Part shown: piece by piece, positions 9,495 through 20,400 of the stretch | Layout: each line of letters opens with the position of its first letter | Position numbering within the stretch: position 1 is the first letter of the stretch | Assembly: GCF_000315915.1 (NCBI RefSeq) | Contig: NC_020188.1 | Coordinates: forward strand, 79,501 to 143,500 | DNA: 64,000 nt | From: Henningerozyma blattae CBS 6284 | Taxonomy: Eukaryota; Ascomycota; Saccharomycetes; Saccharomycetales; Saccharomycetaceae | Reading direction: 5' to 3' | Translations under genes and position numbers: made by a program | The notes under the pieces: generated by a model | What the model saw: only the letters and a program-made list of their open reading frames with translations | What the model was told of the DNA's origin: nothing | Database searches by the model: none

Positions 9495-10817
9495 TTAAGA
9501 TAGTTTCTTTGGATGTTTAATGGATAATGCATACATATCTAAGTAAGTGGTGAATTCATAAATAATTTCATTTATGAAAAAAGCATGCATACCCACAGAT
9601 AAACCAAAACCAAACCATGATAGTGCAGTACTGACGGTAATTTGTTCGTAATTTAAACCATTTACCATGAACAAATATGTGGCTATTTGTAAAACAGGCA
9701 AAAACATTGGAGGATTTATCATTGGATAATGTTGTTGTGTTAGATGTCCAACAATTATACGACCTACGACGAAAGCCATTGTAAAACCAATACTTAGTAT
9801 AAATGGCAAATTAATAAAATTTGGTTGAATTGATATTAGGAAGAAAACCGGAATATAGAACAAGATAAAGGGCAATAAGCCTTTGAAGGCATTATTAATA
9901 TTCTTTTCAATAGCAGTTCTATTTTCTGAAGGGGTATTTTTTTCATAATATTCAATAACATTTCTTCTTGCAGAAATAATATTAAAAATAATACCGATTA
10001 CTATTAAGTAAATTAGCGCGTGTGAGGTAGTAACATTAAAAGGTTTATTAACAAATAAAGTGATATCAAATAAATGGACGTTCCAGATTGCATCTTGCCC
10101 AAATATACCAGTTAAAATGAAAAATCCAACTAAGCCTAATATCCCTTCAACTGGACCTGAAAATTCACTTAAGAATAATTTATGTGTATGGAATTCTTCC
10201 CAAGTGCTCAAATAGAAATTGCATAAACAACTAAATTGAGCAAATATCAGTATATGTGTGTAACCCATACCCATTGCAGAACAAAATGGAAGGATAGACA
10301 AGGTGGTATTCAAAGAATCAACACAGTGATCAAATAACTCACCCAATGGTCCTGATTGCCCAGTTCTACGAGCATGCATCCCATCACAAGCATCAAATGT
10401 TTGATAAAGAAATAGTCCTAGAGCATATGAGAAATAAGTCCAACGAGGGGATTCTTGGGTTAATGATGGATCATAGTATAGAGTCGTAGCGACATTTATT
10501 AAGATGAAACAAAATCCTAATAAAGTAACCAAGTTTGGAGCCATCCATGTTGGGAAAATTAAAGCAAATTTTGTCCAAAATGGTTTTAAGATATACTTGG
10601 TTACAATAGAGCGATCTTCACTACTATATCTGATTTAAAAAGCATAAATAGATCACATAATTAAATAGGAAAAAATAAATTAGAATAAATTACCAAAAGT
10701 TGTTAGTAAAGCAAAATTGTTTTTGAATTATGATTCAATGTACTGTAATAGCCATAGAATTACATACTTGTAGTTTTTCAAATTCACTAGAGATGATTGA
10801 GGCACGAAGAAACCCAT
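9495..10817 (-). CDS. CPT1: Cholinephosphotransferase Cpt1, spliced (two exons)
   Basis: Joining exon 1 (10768-10817, starting MGFFVPQSSL) to exon 2 (9495-10629) gives 394 residues, against 393 in S. cerevisiae. The junction restores the family sequence NLKNYKYSSEDRS. The CDP-alcohol phosphotransferase signature D(x2)DG(x2)AR(x8)G(x3)D(x3)D is intact from about residue 96 (DACDGMHARRTG, then GELFDHCVD). Several hydrophobic segments make it a polytopic ER or Golgi membrane protein. It transfers phosphocholine from CDP-choline to diacylglycerol in the Kennedy pathway. Orthologues keep an intron at this place. The WGD duplicate in S. cerevisiae is EPT1 (YHR123W), and both neighbouring tracks are represented here, so the CPT1/EPT1 choice is by position only. 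The gene is divergent from NRK1. Confidence 0.95.
10630..10767 (-). other. CPT1: CPT1 intron
   Basis: This 138-base intron has donor GTATGT, branch point TACTAAC at 10702-10708 and acceptor TCAG. It interrupts a Lys codon after 50 bases of coding sequence. Reading through without splicing meets a stop within 14 codons of the intron start. Splicing restores the strongly conserved N-terminus of the family. Confidence 0.95.
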
Positions 10818-11366
10818 CTTTCTTGGAAGGTGTTATTATAATAAATAAATAGGTCCGTCTATCTTTTATAAATCAAGAAAGTCACTCTGCAGGAATTATG
10901 CTTATAATAATAAGAATAACATTTGCAATTCATATTTAATTTCTATTTTTTCGTACCAATAAATGTGAAAATTGAAAGAGAATAAAACAAAGAAAGCAAT
11001 TAAGCTTAGATGATGGTTTAATCGGATATTTAGAATAATTTCGTGTTTTCAAAATTGCATAGAGTAACAAAATGCTAGCGGAAAATGACGAAAATGTGAA
11101 TAAAAATGGAAATATGAAATAATAATATTGGATGAGGTTTCGACGTTACTCTTTTCCTTAAACGTACCAAATTGAGATGCTTTTAGATCTTGAAAAGTTT
11201 AAAACTTATTTAATTAAATTCTTGATGATAAGATATGGAAAGAACGGAGGGAGAGATTGCTTCAAATCTATATTTCAGCTTGAAAATATTTGATATGATA
11301 TAGATTATAGTTCATAGAACTGTTTTCGACTTTGAACACTGATATATAAAGCATATTATAGAGGAT
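10818..11366. promoter_or_regulatory. Divergent promoter of CPT1 and NRK1
   Basis: 549 AT-rich bases lie between two divergent start codons. I looked for the inositol-responsive element (CATGTGAAAT). Only an imperfect version, AATGTGAAAA, occurs near 10969-10978. No other site is recognised. Confidence 0.5.
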
Positions 11367-12206
11367 ATGGCCGACACGTTTTTCATAGCAATAAGTGGAT
11401 GTTCATCAACAGGCAAAACCGTATGATCTTTTCATTATGCTTATGTAAATATTATAACACTTCATGTACTAACAACTACAACTTTTGAATTCTATTTGTT
11501 TAAAAAAAATAAACAGACCTTAGCTAATATAACAAAAAACTGTTTTCCGGAAGCCTTACTATTACATGAAGATGATTTTTATCTTCATGATGATGAAATC
11601 CCAATCAATAAGAAATATAATATTCCTGATTGGGATTGTGCTGAGAGTTTGAATATTGAATTACTAATGGAAGAATTAAGTAATATTCGTAAGACAGGTC
11701 AAATAACCACAAAATTAATTCACAACAACAATATTGATGATATTAGGAAGTTTCTGTTGCCAGAGGAATATTTAGAAGAGCTAACTAAGAAATATTCTAT
11801 TTTGTTTAAAAAATATAGTAAACATTCTCAATTTCAAATAGTCATTGTTGAAGGATTCATGCTATTTCATCAAGACAGACTATTAAATGAATTCGATTGT
11901 AAATTATTGATTCGTTCACCCTATGAGATACTTAAGAAAAGAAGAAACGCTAGGCCCGGATATCAAACTTTAGATTCATATTGGAAAGATCCACCTTATT
12001 ATTTTGATGAATTTGTTTATAAGGGCTATAAAGAAAGTCATCGTCATTTATTTGAAGAAGCGGATGTTGAAAAAAGTCTAAAAGTTGAATATGCTAATGT
12101 TCTAAAGGATTATTTAAATACAGATGAGAAAGATATTCGTGAAGGTCTTGATTGGGTCTATAAAGAGATTTCCCAATCGTTACACAATAAGTATCCTACT
12201 ATTTAA
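11367..12206 (+). CDS. NRK1: Nicotinamide riboside kinase Nrk1, spliced (two exons)
   Basis: Exon 1 (11367-11420) encodes MADTFFIAISGCSSTGKT and exon 2 (11517-12206) continues TLANITKNCFP. Together they give a 247-residue kinase and a complete Walker A loop GCSSTGKT followed by T. Further family motifs are LHEDDFY, the NIPDWD segment, KLIHNNN, VIVEGFMLF, RSPYEILKKRR, GYQTLDSYW and DPPYYFDEFVY. The enzyme phosphorylates nicotinamide riboside to NMN (and nicotinic acid riboside) in NAD salvage. Without splicing the reading frame stops two codons past the intron start, so the intron decides whether the protein is made. The S. cerevisiae gene (YNL129W, 240 residues) is intronless as far as I recall. 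The ATG at 11496 lies inside the intron and would give a kinase lacking its P-loop; I reject it as the start. Confidence 0.95.
11421..11516 (+). other. NRK1: NRK1 intron interrupting the P-loop
   Basis: This 96-base intron has donor GTATGA, branch point TACTAAC at 11467-11473 and acceptor ACAG. The donor differs from the usual GTATGT at its sixth base. It is a phase-0 intron between the two Thr codons of GKT|T. Removing it rebuilds a family-perfect Walker A loop, which is strong evidence that it is real. Confidence 0.92.
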
Positions 12207-12281
12207 ATATATATATAAAACTAAATAGAATGGCCCTATATGTAGTTAAAAGGGGAAGATACAGAAGAAATATCGTCTTTA

Positions 12282-12818
12282 TTAGCCTCCCTTTCTTTGC
12301 CATACACCATCTACTATTCTTTTAACCAATTCATAACCACTGCCTGATCCTTTTACATTTTCTACTTTAAAAGGAGCTTCAATGACTACATCACCTAATA
12401 CTACAATTTTATCATTAGCAATTTTAGTATCATTTAAAGTTTTCTTTAAAGTCTCAAAGACAAGTGACCTTTCATTAGTTGTGGAGTTGATAGTATTTAT
12501 ATTGGAAGTATCTTTGATACGGTTTTGGATATTAGTTAAATCAACTAATTGTGGTAAAGTTATTTTATTAATTTGAGCAGATTTATCCGGTTTATTTAAT
12601 ACAATCAATTTTTTAACAAAATTATTTTGGATAATTCTAAAAGAATTATTATTATCATTACCATTGGCACTTGTAGAAGTAGGAGAAGGAATTGTATTAG
12701 TTTGTAAAGTAATGGTCAAGTTTCTTGAATTGACAGAATATATTGTGCCCAGAATGGTTTCATCCAATACGGTGATAACTTTGACTTGAAAACCACGAGT
12801 TTGATCTAAATTCAACAT
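12282..12818 (-). CDS. LSM12: Lsm12, Sm-like domain plus anticodon-binding-like (AD) domain protein
   Basis: The 178-residue product begins with an Sm-like fold (about residues 1-75: GFQVKVITVLDETILGTIY, NSRNLTITLQT). An AD domain follows (about 85-175: ERSLVFETLKKTLNDTKI, IVVLGDVVIEAPFKVENVKG, LVKRIVDGVWQ). It ends in RKGG, like S. cerevisiae Lsm12. In S. cerevisiae the protein associates with Pbp1, Pbp4 and ribosomes and is linked to RNA processing and translation control. An Asn/Ser-rich insertion splits the Sm-like part. The gene converges with NRK1 with only 75 bases between stops. In S. cerevisiae it is YHR121W, on the track paired with YNL127-133, so it is another interleaved duplicate-track gene. 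Confidence 0.93.
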   Translation of the reverse strand: MLNLDQTRGFQVKVITVLDETILGTIYSVNSRNLTITLQTNTIPSPTSTSANGNDNNNSFRIIQNNFVKKLIVLNKPDKSAQINKITLPQLVDLTNIQNRIKDTSNINTINSTTNERSLVFETLKKTLNDTKIANDKIVVLGDVVIEAPFKVENVKGSGSGYELVKRIVDGVWQRKGG

Positions 12819-13562
12819 GCTTGATTATGTTTTACTTAATAACCCTTAAAGCCAATTGTTATCTAATAAGCTGGCAGTTAAATTCGTAGCTAATCCCTCT
12901 TCCTCAATGGTGAACCACCTTTATGCGCAGGTAACAATGTGTAAAAGACTAAAGTTTTTAATGATTTGTTAAAAAGAACTAAAACAAATTTAAAGCCTCT
13001 TAGTCAAGCACATCTTCAATATTTTCCAAATGTGCATCTTCAAATTCTTGTGCTTCACACTAAGTAATGTTTCCTTCTTACTAGTCTAGACTGTTTGCTA
13101 ATTCTCGGGCAGCTAGGGCACTGATCTGAACCTATTTGGGCCCGGTTCGATTCTCACACGAAAATAAAAAAAATATGAAAGACAAAGATTCGAACACACG
13201 ACTTTAGTATTTTTTTTATCGTGCATTCGACTCTGAAAATATATATTTTTTTACTATTTTTTCAGGATCCCGGAAAATTCTTCGTTTTTGGAAAACTGCT
13301 CGGGCTCGGGAATAAGTCCACTCAGGACACAGTGGAAAATGAACATTCAATGATATAGAGTTTACAAGAATAAAGAAATGATGATCTAGATATTTAAGGA
13401 TATGAAGGAGGATTCACTGCAATTCATAGGGGTCAAACTCTTGAGCTTATTGTAGTCGATCAGTTAACTACAATAGATAGCTATAATACTTTATTTTCAT
13501 ATTGAGAGAAACGATATTTCTGTGAAAGAAATTGACATTACAATTTCAATTGATCTCTGAGA
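12819..13562. other. Intergenic LSM12-FAR11, possible degenerate tRNA fragments
   Basis: This divergent promoter interval is less AT-rich than its surroundings in places. GGTTCGATTC (13144-13153) and GTTCGAATC on the minus strand (13188-13196) each match a tRNA gene B box. Both copies have a CACACGA string nearby. Neither gives a paired T-stem, so no functional tRNA can be folded. They may be tRNA relics. In S. cerevisiae TEP1 lies between NRK1 and FAR11; no trace of a TEP1-like frame is seen here. Confidence 0.4.
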
Positions 13563-16500
13563 ATGAGACATAAAAAAGATAATCCAGTGAAATCGATCTC
13601 ATTGGAAAATATAAGATCCTTACCATTGTCGTTAAGATTTAATGATGATACATCTTTAGTTAGAGCTAATCACTTATTAAAAAGCCAAAGAAAGTCATTT
13701 CCCGGTGAATTATCAACTAATGATTATCTGATGTCCATAAATAACACCAAATTGAATTCAAATATCAGTTCAAATAATAATCCCAACAATAAAAATATAA
13801 ATCTTCATGGGTCTAATACATTCAATAATAAAATATCAAATAGGCCAAATATTAAGTTTGAAATGTATGATGAAGATTTAATGGCAAGAGGCAATAGCTC
13901 TGATATCATAAACATGGATATTACTAGGAACGGCAATTGTAATAACAAATATATTAGCAATAGCAATAGTAGCAGTAGTAGCATTGGTGATGGTGATAAA
14001 ACATCTATAGATCATCCAAATAAACAACATGCTAACTTATTAGATTTTAAAGTGAATACTCAAGCTAGGAACAATGATGATATGAATGTGAACTCTAATG
14101 TCAATCGTTATTCAGGAACAAATATTATCTCTTCCTCAAATGATACTAGATTGAAGAGTGATATTCAAGCGGATAATTTAAATTTAGAAGAAACTCAGGA
14201 AGACGATATTATTGATGATGAAGTGGTCGAAGAAGAGGCTGTAGAAGAAGATGAGGATGAAGAAGAGGCTATTGATGAAGATCAAGACGAAGACTTCGCA
14301 AATGTAGATGAAATTGATGGTCCAATACTAGCGACTCCAAGAAATAATGAGCCTCCCTCGTCTCCGTTATTATCTGCAAGAAAGGCTATAGATATGAAAA
14401 CTGCACAAGGCGTTTCAATACCTAGTAAAATATCCAAACAAAGTTTAAATCAAGATGACAAGAATAAAACACTTCTGGCATCTATTCAGAATGGCAATTC
14501 AATTAATTCTACTAATAATGATGCTGTTAGTAATGATAACAGTAATAAGAACGATAATGTCAATGAAAATAAAGCATCATGTGTATCTAATACACCAGCA
14601 ACAACAACCCCAATATCTACATCAACAACCACATTTTTCTCTACATCAACTAGTAATAAAGTAGATTATAATTTGCCCGTTGATAACCAATTAAAACAAA
14701 AGTTAGAAGAGAGGGCTGCTCAATTGATGGAATCAAAGGATATATCAGTAGGGACAAACTTGAAATTAGATTGGTCTTTAAAAGATTTTTACGGCTTGAA
14801 TTATGAATTAGATAATTGGTTTTCTTCCCCAGACTTCAGTTTATTCAAATCGATGGTTCACTCATTTAATAGTTCAATAGAATCTCCTGAAGATTTCATT
14901 GATGATGAAAAATACTGCTTAAAAACAATTAATAGATTAGTGGATAGTTTACCAAAGAAAATCCCCATAGAAAATAACTCCAAATTTTTACATTTAAACA
15001 GTTATTCAAATGATATTCTTCATAAAACCAGTATATTGCTTTTGACTTACATCGCAATGGGTACCTTTTCATTAACTGAAGATATTAATGGTCAGTTAAT
15101 TGAAATTAAAAAAAATGTCAGATTGTTAATACCAAATTTACTAAAAATTATTGAGTCATTTAAATTTATTGCAATCCAATGTAGAGATTCAGAAGTTGAT
15201 CTCAAAAATAAATCGCAACAATTATTTTGTATGTCGACTATAATATATTTTATTGTTTCAGTTTGCTTAGAAGAGAGAGAGTTATATTTTCAAAATGAAA
15301 AAATAAAATTAGATAACAATAGCCCTTATTATGGCAATTTAGACAAAACTAATTCAAGAGATGAAACGAACTTTATATTTATGGCAATAGAATATTTTCA
15401 ATCTTCAGGGTTTTTACAATTTTTAACGCGGTATATTGAACATTGGCGTTGGTCAAGTAGATTATCAATGCGTATTAGAAACATTATTAATTTATGTTTT
15501 AAGCTATTAGTTTTACAATTTGGTGATCGAGATCTTTATAAAGTAGCAAAATCTGAAATTTCAAAATTGCATGGTATAGATATAGAGAAGAAAACTTCAA
15601 AAAATTTAACAATATCGCCCTTACATTATCAAGCTTTTCGTGAAGATATAATATCAAGGTATCCTGATTGTAAATTACCATTATCCAATCTACCAGAAGA
15701 AAGAGATAACTCAAATTCATTATCACAATTTTTGCAAATACCAAGACCAAAATCAAAAAACCCTATTAACTTGTCTTTAGCAGAACCAAATCAACATTTA
15801 GCTACTCCTTGTCCATCACCTCCGAGATCAAGATCTTCATCAGATTCTTGCTTGGATTTCAATAACATGCCTCTATATCAATTTAATCACACTCAACGCT
15901 CTAGAAAATCATTACAGACTAATATGTCGTTCCCAAATCTTTATCCTTCAGACGATGAAGACGGGCTTGATTCATTATCAAAGAGAATCACTATATATGA
16001 TGATAAAGATGATCACGATGTCCGAATCCCATTTAGCATCAAAGAAGCATCAAATATTCTAAGTAGAAATGTGGAAATAAAGCTAAGTATAAAGCAACTA
16101 TGGCATGAGAGAGATTTATTTATGACCACAGAACGAGGATGGCAGCCAAATACATCATCAGATACATACAACTATATATCATATGAAAACAAAGAGAACA
16201 ATCAATTCATTAACATTATGAAAAGAGTAGACCAGTTTTATAAAGATTCATTGCCATCATTTAATTCTTTGATATTCGTATTATTACAAACTATAGAGTC
16301 AAATTTATCCAACCCTGAGTATAAGGAAATGGACAAAGAAGAAAGTACCGGGACCCCATCAAACGAGAATAATTCTAACGAGGAGAAAGAAAAGGATGGC
16401 AATGGATCTAAAGATAATATATCTGTGAAATATGCTAACGAAATACCCAATTTAGCTGTTTTAACTCCCCAATTAGAGATTATTAAAGCTAAGCAACAAG

Positions 16501-17228
16501 TGCTTAGGAGTTCAACTGGGATTATATTTATTATTCTTCGCTGGCTAAAGTTAAACCATATTTTGAAATTTGAATATTTTTCAGTGCTACTATATGATTC
16601 AAGATATTTTACAATCTGTACAGCTTTGTTGAACAAGGTTGCAGAAAATTACTCTGATAAAGCATTTAATAGAATGATGACCTCAAAAAATTCTTTATGG
16701 AAAGAATGCTCAAAATATAATGCAAACTATACGTCGTTCTATGACTCCTCTAGCCAGTTGCCAGTAAAAACTGACATTACAGTTCTTTCGTCATTGTCAT
16801 ATCTTTTAAGGATTTTAAGAAAAATAACTGGTAATAAAACTCAAAGAATAAAGGAACTCCCAGTTCCTCTAGGCATTATTTTTAAAAAGTTGTACAAAAT
16901 TTTTAACTTAGATATTTATCACCCTATGTTACGAATTATGAGAGAATTGACGCCATTTAAGAATAAAAGATGGAAATCTGAACATATGGAACTGATTTCG
17001 GGTGTATATCTGTATGAAAAATTAGAGTTAATTGAAAATTGGGTAACTGGTAAAGAAATATCCAGTGAGCTTAATGACGCATGCGCACAAGAAATTGCAT
17101 TAAGAGCCCTTTTACAGTTTTACAACTTTTTACATTATGAACACTCAATGGAGGATATGGGATATGCACAAAGACCGAATTCGGAATCGTATTTAATAAA
17201 TACAGAATCTGAGTCTGTAGGTTTATAA
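13563..17228 (+). CDS. FAR11: Far11, STRIPAK-like (Far complex) scaffold
   Basis: The 1221-residue product has a long low-complexity N-terminus, rich in Asn and Ser, with an acidic run (about residues 215-250). The conserved N1221-type region follows from about residue 395 (LKLDWSLKDFYGLNYELDNWFSSPDF is split by position but clearly of the family). The C-terminal STRIP domain runs to the end (IIFIILRWLKLNHILKFEYF, LRALLQFYNFLHYEHSM). In S. cerevisiae Far11 (953 residues) is part of the Far3-7-8-9-10-11 complex that, with PP2A, acts in pheromone arrest recovery and TORC2 signalling. Most of the extra length is N-terminal low complexity. It converges with TEL1, which is not its neighbour in S. 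cerevisiae. Confidence 0.93.
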   Translation: MRHKKDNPVKSISLENIRSLPLSLRFNDDTSLVRANHLLKSQRKSFPGELSTNDYLMSINNTKLNSNISSNNNPNNKNINLHGSNTFNNKISNRPNIKFEMYDEDLMARGNSSDIINMDITRNGNCNNKYISNSNSSSSSIGDGDKTSIDHPNKQHANLLDFKVNTQARNNDDMNVNSNVNRYSGTNIISSSNDTRLKSDIQADNLNLEETQEDDIIDDEVVEEEAVEEDEDEEEAIDEDQDEDFANVDEIDGPILATPRNNEPPSSPLLSARKAIDMKTAQGVSIPSKISKQSLNQDDKNKTLLASIQNGNSINSTNNDAVSNDNSNKNDNVNENKASCVSNTPATTTPISTSTTTFFSTSTSNKVDYNLPVDNQLKQKLEERAAQLMESKDISVGTNLKLDWSLKDFYGLNYELDNWFSSPDFSLFKSMVHSFNSSIESPEDFIDDEKYCLKTINRLVDSLPKKIPIENNSKFLHLNSYSNDILHKTSILLLTYIAMGTFSLTEDINGQLIEIKKNVRLLIPNLLKIIESFKFIAIQCRDSEVDLKNKSQQLFCMSTIIYFIVSVCLEERELYFQNEKIKLDNNSPYYGNLDKTNSRDETNFIFMAIEYFQSSGFLQFLTRYIEHWRWSSRLSMRIRNIINLCFKLLVLQFGDRDLYKVAKSEISKLHGIDIEKKTSKNLTISPLHYQAFREDIISRYPDCKLPLSNLPEERDNSNSLSQFLQIPRPKSKNPINLSLAEPNQHLATPCPSPPRSRSSSDSCLDFNNMPLYQFNHTQRSRKSLQTNMSFPNLYPSDDEDGLDSLSKRITIYDDKDDHDVRIPFSIKEASNILSRNVEIKLSIKQLWHERDLFMTTERGWQPNTSSDTYNYISYENKENNQFINIMKRVDQFYKDSLPSFNSLIFVLLQTIESNLSNPEYKEMDKEESTGTPSNENNSNEEKEKDGNGSKDNISVKYANEIPNLAVLTPQLEIIKAKQQVLRSSTGIIFIILRWLKLNHILKFEYFSVLLYDSRYFTICTALLNKVAENYSDKAFNRMMTSKNSLWKECSKYNANYTSFYDSSSQLPVKTDITVLSSLSYLLRILRKITGNKTQRIKELPVPLGIIFKKLYKIFNLDIYHPMLRIMRELTPFKNKRWKSEHMELISGVYLYEKLELIENWVTGKEISSELNDACAQEIALRALLQFYNFLHYEHSMEDMGYAQRPNSESYLINTESESVGL

Positions 17229-17448
17229 CTAGTTATAGATATTTGCTCCAGGTTTTATAAACACATTTTAATTAATATTAATAGTACATAGTTATAATTG
17301 CATTCTATATTCTACAAAAAAAAATTCATTCAATATTATTTCGCTGTTGTTTCTATGGTCTATCACTCATATTTGATGTTAATATTAAGCTGTACAGGTG
17401 AGGTGTTTTCTATTAAATACTTCTGTTTATCTATCTTGACTCAAAAAA

Positions 17449-20400
17449 TTAATAAAATGGGGACCAACCAAAAAACAATTGAGCAAGTTTCGTTTCATCT
17501 GTAGCTTGTTGTATTAATTCTTGAACTGTTGACTCAACACTTAAACCATTACCAACTAGCTTTTCTTCAATAGTATTAATTGCTCTTAAAGATTGATCAT
17601 TAGCCTCTTCATCATTATTTACTTCACTGTGACAAATAGTATCAGGTTCAGTTACCAGTTTATGAAAGTTAGTTTCATCCATAGATTCGTTCAGTTCAAC
17701 CAAATGCCTGTGCTTTCTCATTGGAGACATTACCCAACTATATAAGGGATCCCATTTCAGTAAATTCATTACACTTAAAAATTTCTGATGATTTTCTCTC
17801 AATACTGAATAGGTATATTCACAATTCTTACGGAATAAACCTTCGACTCCTGTAACACCAAAACCGTTTATTATATCGCGTGTTAGTCTAAATGGTATGG
17901 TTTCAGGTATGGGAAGTAATCGGCCCTGGTCAAAGGCTATCCCTAAATCAATATGAATCGGTTCACCAGAATGTGAATCAATTAAGATATTATTTAGATG
18001 TCTATCCCCCAAGCCAAGAACAAAGCCAATAATTGATGTTACTGCAACGCCCTTAGTATAATTCATCTTTGCCGAAAACCAATCATCTGGATGTAAAAAT
18101 GCATTGAAGAAAAATTTACGTAGCTGGGGTTTAATTCTATCAGTGAGTTCTTTAAAGCAAGCAACTTTTTCTGACGGAGTTTTATTCTGAGCATTTTTCA
18201 TTAAACTTCTAGCTTTATTAAAAGTAAGCTCATCACCTTTATGCAAATCATTTAAGATCTCATGCAACGAAATCGAGTTACGAACAAACTCTATCATTCC
18301 TGTTCCAGGATCTAAAGGTATTACCTCATATGTACGTATTTTCAAATATTTTGCTCGTAGTTTTTTATGGCTTGCAAAAATGTGGTTAACCTTCTGGAAT
18401 GCTTGTTCCATTACAGAATCTTGCTTTAAATCATCTTTACTGCCTTTCATTAGAACTTTATATTGAAGGCCATCTGATTGAGTAAAACTAACAATTTTAG
18501 GTAACGATAATCCAGTTGCAGAAACTATGAGTGTACTTTTAATGCTAGTGATATATGCTCTCGGTGATTTGCCATCTTGAGAACATTTAATAGTTACCGG
18601 CGCTGTAGGCAGTGGAATCTTCTGGAGTAATAAATCTACTAGCCAATATTTTCCAATTTTAATATTTTCTAAATTAATAGAACGAGTGTTTTTCGAGATC
18701 TTCAAGTTAGCCAACTTAACGACCTCATTACAGAAAATCTCAATTGGAGTTACATACGTGGCATAAAATTTGCCATTCTCAATCCTTTTTAACCGATGCA
18801 TAATTCTTTCTACTGCTTCAATTTTTTGTGACATATCAGAATGAGTACCGTCTAAATATGATTTGTGTAATCGAATATTCATTATAGCATATAAGGAATC
18901 GTATGGAAATTTGAAGATAATTCTTTCCATTATTAATCGAAGTGGTTTTTGGAAGGCAGTTTCTTCTATTGATAATTTTGATGCAATCTGGTTGGTCCAG
19001 CTTAAAAATTTCCAGGTTGGCATATTAGCAATTTTATCATAAAGTTTTCTATTTATATTATTATTTTTGTCATTCTCAAACCAGAGACTGCAAAATTTGT
19101 CTAAAAGTTCATCGTCGAATGTATCTGACAATATCATTGCATTCATAAAAAATTCCAAACAAAACCAATTAAAATTTTCGTATTGTTCTTTTAAATTATT
19201 AACAATAGATAGATCGAAGATGTTTTGTTGCTTAATTCTCATATATTGTTGTTTCGTTTCTTTCTTTTCATCTGTAGTCAAAGTTCCCTTATTGTATATT
19301 AAACTTAGTTTATTTAAACTTGCAGTACTCTTTTTGCATATCTGATTGCGTTCTTCAATTTGTCCACTAGATTTCATTTGTTGAACTTGCCTTAAGAGAA
19401 AATCTCCCATCTTTTGAAATACCATTGCTGTTTTTTCTTGGTCTTTAGAAGTGGTATCAATACTATTAATGTAATTTTTATAAATCAGAGATGGAGACTC
19501 ATATCTTGAATGAGATGACCATTCAACCAGATAGGCTTTCATGGAATCGTTTCGAATTTCTAAAGGCTTCATGAGAAAAAGCATTTCTGAACCTATATTA
19601 TCCAGCGATACTGGATTTTCTAAGAGGTTTTTCAATTTTAAAATAGGTGTTTTAAATTCTCCAGATTCCCAAAGAGCTAGTGCAGCATTAAAGTCTACAT
19701 ACCGGTTCATAAATGGTAAATAAGGAGTAGCTTCTTCAACGTTATTCAGGGTGTCTCTGATATTCTCCAATAATATGGAAGCTTTAATAGAGTCCTGAAT
19801 AGATTGATTATCAATAGCCTTTTGAACAAATGTTCCTAAGTAAAATGAGGCATGAATATACTGTTTTAAGCGGAGCTTAAAGTCTATATCTAAGGAACTT
19901 TCTGCCAATAATAGGCAAGTAGTATACTTTGTTATTAGATGAGATTTAAAATCCTTAAAAGTGATACTCTCGGTATGAATTTGAGTTTCACAGAAATTAT
20001 TTGGGTGGCTGTTATTCATCTGTAAAATATGTTCTTTTATACTGTTAAGTTCTGATAAACTATTTAACCAATCATTCTTTATAGCGAAATGTTTAATGTT
20101 ATAGTAAACTTCGTCGAATAAGTTATCTAGTTCAGTAATAGAATTTACTCCATAAGTCACAATCTTCTTCAAGCCTGCATATTGGGCTTTAGAAGTAGTA
20201 TTGAGTATATGTGGTATTGGAAGATCCCAATTCCGTAATTGAATTGACCAATCGTATATGTTACTTTCATCTGTTACATTGGTTGCATTCTGTAAGCTCA
20301 ATGCCAAATTAATGAAACCATTAGATTCCAACGAATTAGAGTAGGCACTTGAAATAAAATTGTCTTGCTGATTTGCACTACTATCCAAAAGCGCATTATT

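Noticed and set aside
10969..10978. Possible inositol-responsive element upstream of CPT1.
   Set aside because: AATGTGAAAA lacks the leading C of the essential E-box core, so Ino2/Ino4 binding is not supported.
12990..13070. A short minus-strand reading (CEAQEFEDAHLENIEDVLD) that could be the end of a lost gene.
   Set aside because: A stop lies directly upstream in frame, and I could not match the peptide to TEP1, CIA2 or another expected neighbour.
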